From Rs1 sp038900335 (GTDB lineage: Bacteria; Pseudomonadota; Gammaproteobacteria; Pseudomonadales; Balneatricaceae), in the NCBI GenBank assembly GCA_038900335.1, contig JBBMRB010000025.1, positions 1 through 49,856 on the forward strand: a DNA stretch of 49,856 nucleotides, in the 5' to 3' direction. Positions 27,496 through 35,830 of this stretch are shown piece by piece. Within the stretch, counting starts at the first letter, position 1. Every line of letters begins with the position of its first letter. The notes below the pieces were generated by a model. The model was given only the letters and a program-made list of their open reading frames with translations, was not told the origin of the DNA and did no database searches. Position numbers and translations under genes: made by a program.

Positions 27496-27795
27496 ACGAG
27501 CCCACTATAAAAATAGCGGCTTTAAACCGCTATAAAAAAACACAACCGCTTTGCAGTAACACCCCTCCTTTGCTCAGTCTTTTACTGCCATATAGAGTAA
27601 AGAGCTTTGCTGTTCATCTTTTTATACTGTATAATGCTGCCTCCATATTCTAGGAAAAGGGCATTTACCAGCCTTTAGTATGTTTATTTTCCTTATAATC
27701 TGACCCTATGTTGCTGGTGATATAGGTTATGTGCTCGGACACTCAACTATTTTTAATAAAATATTGATGCCGCGGCCCAAAAATAGGACATTTTC
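27496..27795. other. rpsA upstream region
   Basis: Holds an inverted repeat ATAGCGG/CCGCTAT (27513-27533) just past the prc operon, without a U tract on the plus strand. The strong rpsA promoter and an mRNA leader of about 150 nt follow. A second TATAAT at 27694-27699 lacks a good -35. The ribosome-binding site for rpsA is only AGGA 7 nt before the ATG, in keeping with the weak sites known for autoregulated rpsA genes. Confidence 0.5.
27607..27635 (+). promoter_or_regulatory. Sigma-70 promoter of rpsA
   Basis: TTGCTG (27607-27612), a 17-bp spacer and a perfect TATAAT (27630-27635). The transcript would start near 27642, giving a leader of about 155 nt before the rpsA ATG. Confidence 0.8.
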
Positions 27796-29475
27796 ATGAG
27801 CGAAAGCTTTGCTGAACTGTTTGAAGAATCCCTTCTTACACTTGATATGAAAGCCGGTACTTTAGTGACTGGTGAAGTTGTTGACATCGATAACGATTGG
27901 GTAACTGTACACGCTGGACTTAAGTCTGAAGCTGTAATACCTCGCATTCAGTTTGTAAACGATGCTGGCGAACTAGAAATTCAAATCGGTGATAGCGTTA
28001 AAGTATCTCTAGAAGCAGTTGAAGACGGCTTCGGTGAGACTAAACTTTCTCGCGAAAAAGCGAAACGCGCAGAAGCTTGGGAAGTATTACAAGCTAAATT
28101 TGACGCTGAAGAAACTGTACAAGGTTTCATCAACGGTAAAGTTAAAGGCGGTTTCACTGTTAACGTTAATAACATTCAAGGCTTCCTACCAGGTTCTTTG
28201 GTAGATGTTCGCCCAGTACGTGACGTTGATCATTTAGAAGGTCAGACATTAGACTTCAAACTAATCAAGCTTGATCCTAAACGCAACAACATCGTTGTTT
28301 CTCGTCGTGCTGTACTTCAAGAAGCTAACAGCGCACAACGTGATGAGATTCTAGCATCTCTAGAAGAAGGCCAAACAGCTAAAGGTTTCGTTAAGAACCT
28401 TACTAACTATGGCGCATTCATCGATCTAGGCGGTGTTGACGGTCTACTACATATCACTGATATGGCGTGGAAGCGTATTTCTCACCCGAGCGAAATGCTT
28501 AACCCTGGTGATGAAATCTCAGTTAAAATCATTAAGTTCGACAAAGATTCAGGTCGTATCTCTCTTGGTCTTAAGCAACTTTCTGAAGATCCATGGGAAG
28601 CAATCAAAAAACGCTACCCTTCAGGCTCTAAAACACAAGCTAAAATCACTAATCTTACTGATTACGGCTGCTTCGCTTCAATCGAAGACGGTGTTGAAGG
28701 TCTTGTTCACGTTTCAGAAATGTCTTGGACTAACAAAAACATCCACCCATCTAAAGTTGTACAGATCGGTGAATCTTTAGAAGTTATGATCTTAGATGTT
28801 GACGAAGAGCGTCGTCGTATTTCTCTAGGTATTAAACAGTGCACAGTTAACCCTTGGACTGCTTTCTCTGAAAAATATGCAACTAACGACAAAGTATCTG
28901 GTTCTATCAAAACAATCACTGATTTCGGTATCTTCGTTGGTCTAGAAAATGATCTAGACGGCCTAGTACACATGTCTGACATCAGCTGGGAAGGCGATCC
29001 AGAAGCTTCTCTACGTGAATACAAGAAAGGTGATAATGTTGAAGCTATCATCCTATCTATTGACGCAGAAAAAGAGCGTATCTCTCTTGGTATCAAGCAA
29101 ATGGATAGCGATCCATTCGCTGAATACGTTACTACTAACGATAAGAATGCTATCGTTACTGGTACTGTTAAAGCTGTTGACGCTAAAGGCGCAACCATCG
29201 AGCTTGCTGAAGGCATCGAAGGTTACCTTAAAGTTGCAGAAATCAGTGTAGAGCGTATCGAAGATGCAACAACAGCACTGAAAGTTGGTGAAACTGTTGA
29301 ATCTAAGATCACTAACATTGATCGTCGTAACCGTAGCATCACTCTTTCTGTTAAAGCGAAAGATCAAGCTGACGAGAAAGCAGCTATTGCAGCTGTACGT
29401 AACGTTGAAGTTAAGACTGCCGGTCCTACAACTATCGGTGACTTAATCAAAGCGCAAATGGCTAATAAAGACTAG
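27796..29475 (+). CDS. rpsA: 30S ribosomal protein S1
   Basis: Binds mRNA and is needed for translation of most messages. The 559 residues start SESFAELFEESL as in E. coli S1 and comprise six S1 repeats. The third to sixth are evident from GFVKNLTNYGAFIDLGGVDGLLH and its repeats about every 87 residues. Codon use is highly biased (GTT, GCT, CGT), clearly different from the neighbours and typical of a very abundant protein. It is flanked by its own promoter and a strong terminator. The usual partners cmk and ihfB are absent, so it is monocistronic here. Confidence 0.98.
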   Translation: MSESFAELFEESLLTLDMKAGTLVTGEVVDIDNDWVTVHAGLKSEAVIPRIQFVNDAGELEIQIGDSVKVSLEAVEDGFGETKLSREKAKRAEAWEVLQAKFDAEETVQGFINGKVKGGFTVNVNNIQGFLPGSLVDVRPVRDVDHLEGQTLDFKLIKLDPKRNNIVVSRRAVLQEANSAQRDEILASLEEGQTAKGFVKNLTNYGAFIDLGGVDGLLHITDMAWKRISHPSEMLNPGDEISVKIIKFDKDSGRISLGLKQLSEDPWEAIKKRYPSGSKTQAKITNLTDYGCFASIEDGVEGLVHVSEMSWTNKNIHPSKVVQIGESLEVMILDVDEERRRISLGIKQCTVNPWTAFSEKYATNDKVSGSIKTITDFGIFVGLENDLDGLVHMSDISWEGDPEASLREYKKGDNVEAIILSIDAEKERISLGIKQMDSDPFAEYVTTNDKNAIVTGTVKAVDAKGATIELAEGIEGYLKVAEISVERIEDATTALKVGETVESKITNIDRRNRSITLSVKAKDQADEKAAIAAVRNVEVKTAGPTTIGDLIKAQMANKD

Positions 29476-29500
29476 TCTTTGACTAATCTAAGTTAGACAC

Positions 29501-29528
29501 AAAAAAGCCAGCATATGCTGGCTTTTTT
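29501..29528. terminator. Bidirectional terminator, rpsA / ycgN
   Basis: A 28-bp perfect palindrome AAAAAAGCCAGCAT / ATGCTGGCTTTTTT. It closes rpsA and also lies past the convergent ycgN end, with six T in each direction. Confidence 0.95.
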
Positions 29529-29581
29529 ATATCTTCACAAAACGTCTATACAACCTTAAACAAACTATTTAGCCTATCTAA

Positions 29582-30019
29582 TTACAGCAGTACGTAATCA
29601 ATCAGCTGATCTTCGTTTATCTCTTTATCAGTCACTTCGTAATAACTCAACACTGAGGCATTGGCCTTAATCACTGAATCTGACTGACCAGTTACCAGCG
29701 GGTGCCAATGCGGCAGCTCTTTACCTTCGTTAATCAAACGATAACTACAGGTCGGTGGCAACCAATGGAACTCATCAACATCTTGCTGGCGTAATTTGAC
29801 ACAATTAGGCACTAACTGACTGCGCTCTTCATATTGCGTACAATAACAATTCGATTTATCTAACAAATGACAAACAACTGATGTGTAGTACACTTTCAGT
29901 GTTTCTTCATCTTCCACTTTTTGCAAACAACACAGCGCACAGCCATCACAAAGTGATTCCCATTCACTGTCTGTCATTTGCGCAAGCGTTTTACGGCGCC
30001 AGAAAACCTCTTGCGCCAT
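29582..30019 (-). CDS. ycgN: YcgN family cysteine-cluster protein (UPF0260)
   Basis: Small cytosolic protein of the CxxCxxCC family, thought to bind zinc or iron; its function is not established. The signature CDGCALCCLQ lies near residue 24, and further conserved cysteines are VVCHLLD, NCYCTQYEERSQLVPNC and PTCSYR. The 145 residues match YcgN. Its start is 1 bp after the ycgL stop, and it is the last gene of the minus-strand block beginning with the DnaT-like gene, in the rnd-ycgL-ycgN order seen in Pseudomonas. Confidence 0.93.
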   Translation of the reverse strand: MAQEVFWRRKTLAQMTDSEWESLCDGCALCCLQKVEDEETLKVYYTSVVCHLLDKSNCYCTQYEERSQLVPNCVKLRQQDVDEFHWLPPTCSYRLINEGKELPHWHPLVTGQSDSVIKANASVLSYYEVTDKEINEDQLIDYVLL

Positions 30020-30020
30020 A

Positions 30021-30308
30021 TTATCTTACACCTGTCGTTGGACGATCATTATGAAGATCCAACATATAATCCTCTTTCGGCGGCGGCATTTGCAAATAGA
30101 ACCCTTGCTTGGCCAGTGACTCTAACAGCAACTTAGTATCCACTCTTGCCAATTGACGATCAGCTTTTAACGGCATATCCATTACATGCAATGCTGTACC
30201 AAAGATGGTCATCAACGCATCAGGCACCTTAGTTAATTTATTCGCTTTTTCGACGTATAAATACATCTCATCTTTTTTCGAACTTTTATATATTGATATA
30301 ATTTTCAT
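30021..30308 (-). CDS. ycgL: YcgL domain protein
   Basis: A 95-residue protein of the YcgL family, of unknown function. The family pattern IYKSSKKDEMYLYVEKAN, VPDALMTIFG and FYLQMPPPKEDYM is clear. It lies 76 bp downstream of rnd and directly before ycgN, with 1 bp between the two, so ycgL and ycgN are very likely cotranscribed. Confidence 0.93.
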   Translation of the reverse strand: MKIISIYKSSKKDEMYLYVEKANKLTKVPDALMTIFGTALHVMDMPLKADRQLARVDTKLLLESLAKQGFYLQMPPPKEDYMLDLHNDRPTTGVR

Positions 30309-30384
30309 CTAATACTTCTTTTTTAATAACACTATCTGTTAAGGCAAACCTACTAGCTATCACCCACATGCGACAGCTAGACCG

Positions 30385-31563
30385 TTAATCAAACTGCTTA
30401 AGGTAAGCCAGTATATCATCTGCAAGATATTTAGCTCGCCAACCCTGCAAACTCTCAGGTAAGCGATACTCTCCGAACATTTCCTTAGTGCGCACTAACG
30501 CTTCAAGGTCTTTTTTCTTAAGCACTATCTCGCTAGAGACACCCTGCTCTTGAGCAAAGCGCTGCCCTAGCTGCTTAATCTTTCTAAGACGTTTATTCCA
30601 CTGCGGATCAATAGGCTTGGTAATCGCCTCAACAGGTCCTTTTTCAATTAAATCAGTTTTTGCCTGCTCTAAAATAGCAAGAATCTGCTCGCCATCTTCT
30701 TTGATATGCTTAGCTCGCATATCATCTACCTGGCTTAACTGTGCTATCGATTGCGGCCACTGATTAATAATAGATAAAATACTTTGGTTTTTTAGCACCC
30801 AATTTCTAGGCAGATTACGCTTTCGACACTCAATCTCACGCCAGCGAGACAGTGACTTTAATGCCACCAGCTTATAATCAGCAATGTTCCACATTTGACT
30901 AAAGCGCAGATAGTAATTTTCACAATCAGCCTCATCATCCACTTTTACATATTTGGCCAAGCTTCTTACGCTATCTTCCAAGAACCAGGTATAGCACTCT
31001 TGGTTAGCCATTTGTTGGATTTGCTGCTGACAAACCTCAATCAAATAAGCAACATCTAATGCTGCGTATAACTCTTGCTTCTTAGTTAGTGGGCGCTGCA
31101 ACCAATTTGAGGTCGTCTCAGCTTTACCAATGCGGATATCTAACACTTGCTCCAGCATACGCTGCAGACCCATGGTAAAACCCCACCCCAGATAAGCGCC
31201 TGCAATTTGGGTATCAAACAATGGCTGTGGCACGACACCTAACAGCTGCTGAAAAAGCTCTAAATCTTCACTACCCGCATGAATAATTTTTAGCACGCTA
31301 GCATCTTGAAACAAATCAATTATCGGCGTGTAATCGCTAATAGTTAATGGATCAATTAAGCAACAATGCTTGTCATCACCCACTTGAATTAAACCAGCGA
31401 TAGGATAATAAGTATCCACTCGCTGAAATTCGGTATCTATTGCTATCATCGGTAATGACTGCCAATGCTGGCAATACTGCGCTAGCAGCTCATTACTATT
31501 AATATGTATTGGTTCAAGCGCGCTTTTTTCTAATACTCGCCAATCAAAAGCATTTGTTTGCAT
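30385..31563 (-). CDS. rnd: Ribonuclease D
   Basis: 3'-5' exoribonuclease that trims tRNA and other stable RNA precursors. The DEDD catalytic residues appear in IAIDTEFQRVDTYYP, IIHAGSEDLELF and LYAALDVAYLIEV (the YxxxD of the DEDDy type). HRDC-type helical domains follow, the first about residues 210-290 (WREIECRKRNLPRNWVLKN). The frame opens at a TTG (31569); the ATG at 31563 with AGG 6 nt upstream is chosen, giving 392 residues. The gap of 83 bp to recR leaves room for a separate promoter. Confidence 0.95.
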   Translation of the reverse strand: MQTNAFDWRVLEKSALEPIHINSNELLAQYCQHWQSLPMIAIDTEFQRVDTYYPIAGLIQVGDDKHCCLIDPLTISDYTPIIDLFQDASVLKIIHAGSEDLELFQQLLGVVPQPLFDTQIAGAYLGWGFTMGLQRMLEQVLDIRIGKAETTSNWLQRPLTKKQELYAALDVAYLIEVCQQQIQQMANQECYTWFLEDSVRSLAKYVKVDDEADCENYYLRFSQMWNIADYKLVALKSLSRWREIECRKRNLPRNWVLKNQSILSIINQWPQSIAQLSQVDDMRAKHIKEDGEQILAILEQAKTDLIEKGPVEAITKPIDPQWNKRLRKIKQLGQRFAQEQGVSSEIVLKKKDLEALVRTKEMFGEYRLPESLQGWRAKYLADDILAYLKQFD

Positions 31564-31646
31564 ATACAACCTAGTCTATTTGAGTAATACAAAATATGTA
31601 TTATTAAAGTCAGGAGACAATTAAGTGAAATTAAACATTTGCTTAA

Positions 31647-32243
31647 TTAAATAGCTCTACGCCCTGAAAACGCATGAGCCAATGTACCACCATCAACGTA
31701 CTCAAGCTCACCACCAACTGGCACACCGTGAGCGATACGTGATATTTTTAACGGCAAATCACGCAATTGACCAGCAATAAAGTGAGCCGTAGCCTCACCC
31801 TCAACTGTTGGGTTCGTCGCCAAGATAAGCTCTTCTATCGGCTCATCTACAATGCGCTGTAACAATTGCGCTATACCGATATCTTCTGGACCAATACCAT
31901 CCAGTGGTGACAAGTGACCACCAAGCACAAAGTATTGCCCATTATATCCACCTGTTTGCTCTACCGCTAACACATCCATTGGCGTTTCAACCACACACAT
32001 AATCATATCACTTCGAGATTTATCGGCGCAAAGAGGACAAATATCAGTCTCACTTAATGTCGAGCAAGACTGACACCGACCTAGAAGCGTCACTGACTGC
32101 TCTAACACTTTTGCCAATAAAAGTGCGGCGTCTGGCTCTCGCTCTAACAGATGAAAAGCCATGCGCTGCGCCGATTTAGGCCCAACACCTGGCAGGCAAC
32201 GCAAAGCGTTAATTAACTGCTGAATTAACGGTGATAGCGACAT
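31647..32243 (-). CDS. recR: Recombination mediator protein RecR
   Basis: Works with RecO and RecF to load RecA at gaps. The 198 residues contain the helix-hairpin-helix LPGVGPKSAQRMAFHLL, a four-cysteine zinc finger (CQSCSTLSETDICPLC) and a Toprim domain (MCVVETPMDVLAVEQTG, then LATNPTVEGEATAHFI). The start codon immediately follows the ybaB stop. The dnaX-ybaB-recR order is conserved across bacteria. Confidence 0.98.
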   Translation of the reverse strand: MSLSPLIQQLINALRCLPGVGPKSAQRMAFHLLEREPDAALLLAKVLEQSVTLLGRCQSCSTLSETDICPLCADKSRSDMIMCVVETPMDVLAVEQTGGYNGQYFVLGGHLSPLDGIGPEDIGIAQLLQRIVDEPIEELILATNPTVEGEATAHFIAGQLRDLPLKISRIAHGVPVGGELEYVDGGTLAHAFSGRRAI

Positions 32244-32570
32244 TTAGAACGGCATCTGAAAGCCTGGTGGTAATCCCATGCCCCCAGCCATTTTACCCAT
32301 TTCATCTTTTGAGTATTTTTCTACTTTACGCACAGCATCGTTTAAAGCCGCTGCAATTAAATCTTCTAAAATTTCTTTATCTTCGCTCATTAGACTAGCG
32401 TCGATATCAACATTCTTAACATCGTGACGACCATTCATCACAACTTTAACGAGACCGGCACCTGATTCACCAAATACTTCAGCTTTAGCTAGCTCTTCTT
32501 GTGCCTTTTGCATTTTTGTTTGCATTTCTTGCGCTTGCTTCATCAAGCCTTCCATTCCACCTTTCATCAT
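32244..32570 (-). CDS. ybaB: Nucleoid-associated protein YbaB/EbfC
   Basis: Small DNA-binding protein that shapes the nucleoid. The 108 residues start MMKGGMEGLMKQAQEMQTKMQKAQEELA, a helical stretch typical of the family, and end with the Gly/Met-rich tail MAGGMGLPPGFQMPF. It sits between dnaX (30 bp upstream) and recR (adjacent), the conserved operon. Confidence 0.98.
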   Translation of the reverse strand: MMKGGMEGLMKQAQEMQTKMQKAQEELAKAEVFGESGAGLVKVVMNGRHDVKNVDIDASLMSEDKEILEDLIAAALNDAVRKVEKYSKDEMGKMAGGMGLPPGFQMPF

Positions 32571-32600
32571 AACGTTCTATCTACCTCTATATCTTGAATA

Positions 32601-34859
32601 TTAATCGATTGGCATAATTGATGAGCGATCAATCTGCGCCGAAAACGCAGCAACTATTTGTTGCACTACGCCATCTGCTTGAAAGCTATCTATCGCCTGT
32701 CTTAATCTTTTTGCTCGCAGTTGCTCAAAGCACTGCCAAGGTGTTTCTCGCGTGCTGTTTTCACTATCAAATCCGACAGTGATTGGCTGCGAGAAATAAC
32801 GACTCAAACTACTTTGAATTCGCTCTTTCTGAGTTTCATCCAACACGTTCTTCTGTACTTGAGAAACATTAAAGTGAATACTATTACCCTCGATACTCTC
32901 TAGCGATAAGTTCTCGGCAATATGAGCAGTCATGCCCGTAAAACCAAGCGCTCCTACCAGTGCAGGCCACACCTCTAATGTAAAATCATTAAAATCAGTA
33001 ATGGCGGCATCGAGCATATGGCTAATATTAATCTGCGTTGTCGCACTGTATATTTCAGCAGCAGACCCATTATTTTTTACCAGTGCTTTATCATTAACTA
33101 GTGAAGAGGAATTAGAAGCAGAGTTCTGTTCTGAAAATGCGCCTTCGTTTGACAAAGACTGGTATTCACGCAAAGAATCCTGAGCGCTGCTAGTTAACTG
33201 ATCAGCCTGCGCATCATCTTCCCAAGGCGCAGGGTCATTATCGACAACAACCTGCTGCTCAGGCGCCGCTATTTCAACTGGCTTTTGCTGAACCGTATCT
33301 GTTACTTGAGAGCGAGCGCTGACACTATCTTTTACCGCTGTAATCTCTTGCTCAACAGCTTGAGTAGCTAATGAACTCTCATCACTCACCACATCTAAAG
33401 GCTTTGTTTCTGTAACGGGTACTGCAATACCTGATACAGCAATACTTGCTTCATTATTGAGAGCTGTATTATTTAATTCACCTTTAGCTCGCTCAACAGG
33501 GCTTGAATTATCCACTGCTTGATCAACGCCATTGTTATTAATACGGCTATCGACACGGCTATCAATACGATCAGCAACAACATCACTAGTTGTCGCTATT
33601 TGATCCGTATTTATTTCATTTTTTTTTTGCTCTTCAGCATATTGTTGCTGTCTACTCACGACCTCATCAGCTAGTGACTCTTTCGCAACATTTCCCGTAA
33701 CACCTGCTTCAACATTGACATCAGCGTCAACAACACTATTGCTTAGTGTTGGTATCGGCTCAAGGTTGGCGCTGGTTGCAGGGCGAAATGCCAGCATGCG
33801 CATTAACGTCATTTCCAAACCTTCACGCGCATCGGGAACGTAAGGTAAATCCTTTCTACCCATCAGTGCTATCTGGTAAAACAGCTGTACATCTTCAGCG
33901 CTAAGCAAGCTTGCTAACTCAATGACTTGTTGCTTATCACCTAGGCTATTATCTAACGCTGCAGGCACCGTTTGAGCGATAGCAATGCGATGCAACAAAC
34001 TAATTAAATCACCTAATACTGTGAAATAATCAGGGGAGAACTGTGCTAGATTTTCAACATTTTGCAATAAATCAACACCATCTCTATTAACCAATGCAGA
34101 TATTATTTTATAAACTAATTGCAGATCTATCGATCCGAGCATAACGCGCACGTCATTCTCATCAACTTTACCTGCGCCAAAGGCTATCGCCTGGTCAGTT
34201 AAACTGAGCGCATCGCGCATTGAACCATCAGCAGATCGAGCTAATAGCCACAGTGCAGACTCATCATAAGCAATCGTCTCTTGTGTTAAAACATGCGCTA
34301 AATGCTCTACAATTTTTAGCGGTATCATGTTCTTTAAATTAAATTGCAGGCAGCGTGACAATACTGTTACTGGTAGTTTTTGCGGATCAGTGGTTGCCAA
34401 TAAGAATTTGACGTGTGCAGGGGGCTCTTCCAATGTTTTAAGCAACGCATTAAATGAGCTTTTTGATAACATGTGAACTTCATCTATTAAATAGACTTTA
34501 AAGCGGCCACGTGATGGTGCGTATTGGACGTTTTCTAATAACTCACGCGTATCTTCAACTTTTGTTCGCGATGCAGCATCGACCTCTATCAGATCAACAA
34601 AACGCCCCTCTGATATTTCAACACACGCACTACACTGACCACAAGGCACAGAAGATACGCCCTGCTCACAATTGAGCGCCTTGGCAAACAGGCGGGCGAT
34701 AGATGTTTTACCCACCCCTCTTGTGCCGGTAAACAAGTATGCATGATGTAAGCGATTATCATCTAAAGCATTAACCAGTGCTTTGAGGACATGTTCCTGC
34801 CCTACCATTTCAGTAAACTGTTTTGGCCGCCATTTTCTGGCGAGCACTTGATAACTCAT
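32601..34859 (-). CDS. dnaX: DNA polymerase III tau subunit (gamma by frameshift)
   Basis: Clamp-loader ATPase that also ties the polymerase cores together. The N-terminal AAA+ region has Walker A GTRGVGKT (about 45-52), a zinc site with four cysteines (CEQG...CGQCSAC), Walker B LIDEVHML and the sensor-I SRCLQF. The ATPase and oligomerisation domains end near 370. A long acidic, Ser/Asn/Val-rich linker (about 375-610) precedes the tau-specific C terminus (about 620-752). At codons 411-414 a run of ten A gives immediate stops in both other frames, predicting a gamma form of about 414 residues. The start is the ATG at 34859; ybaB and recR follow. Confidence 0.97.
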   Translation of the reverse strand: MSYQVLARKWRPKQFTEMVGQEHVLKALVNALDDNRLHHAYLFTGTRGVGKTSIARLFAKALNCEQGVSSVPCGQCSACVEISEGRFVDLIEVDAASRTKVEDTRELLENVQYAPSRGRFKVYLIDEVHMLSKSSFNALLKTLEEPPAHVKFLLATTDPQKLPVTVLSRCLQFNLKNMIPLKIVEHLAHVLTQETIAYDESALWLLARSADGSMRDALSLTDQAIAFGAGKVDENDVRVMLGSIDLQLVYKIISALVNRDGVDLLQNVENLAQFSPDYFTVLGDLISLLHRIAIAQTVPAALDNSLGDKQQVIELASLLSAEDVQLFYQIALMGRKDLPYVPDAREGLEMTLMRMLAFRPATSANLEPIPTLSNSVVDADVNVEAGVTGNVAKESLADEVVSRQQQYAEEQKKNEINTDQIATTSDVVADRIDSRVDSRINNNGVDQAVDNSSPVERAKGELNNTALNNEASIAVSGIAVPVTETKPLDVVSDESSLATQAVEQEITAVKDSVSARSQVTDTVQQKPVEIAAPEQQVVVDNDPAPWEDDAQADQLTSSAQDSLREYQSLSNEGAFSEQNSASNSSSLVNDKALVKNNGSAAEIYSATTQINISHMLDAAITDFNDFTLEVWPALVGALGFTGMTAHIAENLSLESIEGNSIHFNVSQVQKNVLDETQKERIQSSLSRYFSQPITVGFDSENSTRETPWQCFEQLRAKRLRQAIDSFQADGVVQQIVAAFSAQIDRSSIMPID
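33619..33628 (-). promoter_or_regulatory. A10 slippage site in dnaX
   Basis: Ten consecutive A on the coding strand span codons CAA AAA AAA AAT (411-414). One base back, the next codon after AAA is TGA. One base forward, the frame reads ATG AAA TAA. E. coli makes gamma by a ribosomal -1 shift at A6G, and Thermus by RNA polymerase slippage on a run of A; the length here suits either. No downstream stem-loop was identified, which slightly favours slippage during transcription. Confidence 0.75.
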
Positions 34860-35023
34860 AAAATCAACACACCTATTGAAACATCAAACTGTTCTGGAAT
34901 TAAAGCTTTAAACAGGCTCTAAAATATAACCGCTATGCTAACGTTTACGCTCGAAATTGTCCAAGATTAGATCATCCACACAATAAAAAGAGACGTGGGT
35001 AAAAGCCATATTTAACGTTTTAA

Positions 35024-35830
35024 TTAATCGGGTAACTGAACAGACAAATCAAGTGCCTGTATTTTTGCCAGCGATTTAATTCTAAAATTTTCTCGCGTTT
35101 TGCTACCCTTAGGCTTCGTCATGAAATACAACAAAGAGCTAGCAAGCTCTGGAGCCAATTGCTGCTCATCAGCCCAGTTAATAATAAACTGGCTTAATGT
35201 TGCATCCTGTTTATTAACGATTGCAGGTACACTAGGCTTGTCTAGTGGATCACCCTTTCGAAACCTGCGACACATAATCTGATAATGATATTCAAATACC
35301 GGAAAACTGGTTTTTTCCTGTTGCGAGCGCAGCTCAAACCAACCTGTAGCCTGCCCAGCATGATAAATCGTCGGGTGACTCCACTTGTGTTTACTTGGCT
35401 GCTGAGCGTGAAAACAAGCCTCACGATAAGCAGGCCTTACATCCACCATACCCATCGCACCGTTTAGGTTGTCAAGTATCACTATGAATTCTGAAATACT
35501 CGGCGCCCAGGCCAAGGTCTCTTTACTTACCGTCACTGCAGCAACTAATTCATTTTCAGAGTACTCTGCCAAACTCATGGCCCACTCACGCTTGGCAATA
35601 CGCATTTCTGATTCTGTTTCAAAACTGCTTTTAAATTTATGGCCGTAAATCGCCATAAAACGAGTAAACACCATATTTATTAACGACTTGGTGCGCTGCG
35701 ATATTTCTCTAGATGAGCTTTGAGAGCCATCAGCTTGGTACTCATTACTACCAGTTGGTGTCGTGGATGTCCATGATGGCTGCTGTGATGCGCTTACGCT
35801 TTTCTCTAGTATCTCTTTGGCTGTTTTCAT
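35024..35830 (-). CDS. Lambda-P-like replication protein (helicase loader candidate)
   Basis: A 268-residue protein that I read as a member of the phage replication protein P family, which loads the replicative helicase. Residues 45-125 (INMVFTRFMAIYGHKFKSSF, AKREWAMSLAEYSENEL, WAPSISEFIVIL) follow the lambda P pattern of a small helical region with an R-x-W motif and a PS-x-x-[EQ]F segment. The W/YREACF and HYQIMCRRFRKGDPL segments follow. No Walker motif is present, so it is not DnaC. The ATG at 35830 overlaps the DnaT-like gene by 83 bp and has only a weak ribosome-binding site, so translational coupling is likely. dnaX follows after 164 bp. Confidence 0.62.
   Translation of the reverse strand: MKTAKEILEKSVSASQQPSWTSTTPTGSNEYQADGSQSSSREISQRTKSLINMVFTRFMAIYGHKFKSSFETESEMRIAKREWAMSLAEYSENELVAAVTVSKETLAWAPSISEFIVILDNLNGAMGMVDVRPAYREACFHAQQPSKHKWSHPTIYHAGQATGWFELRSQQEKTSFPVFEYHYQIMCRRFRKGDPLDKPSVPAIVNKQDATLSQFIINWADEQQLAPELASSLLYFMTKPKGSKTRENFRIKSLAKIQALDLSVQLPD

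Noticed and set aside
27513..27533. Intrinsic terminator after the prc operon
   Set aside because: The ATAGCGG/CCGCTAT hairpin is followed by A, not T, on the plus strand, so it does not meet the usual criteria.
28707..29216. 169-residue minus-strand ORF opposite rpsA
   Set aside because: Arises from the strong codon bias and repeat structure of rpsA; composition is not protein-like.
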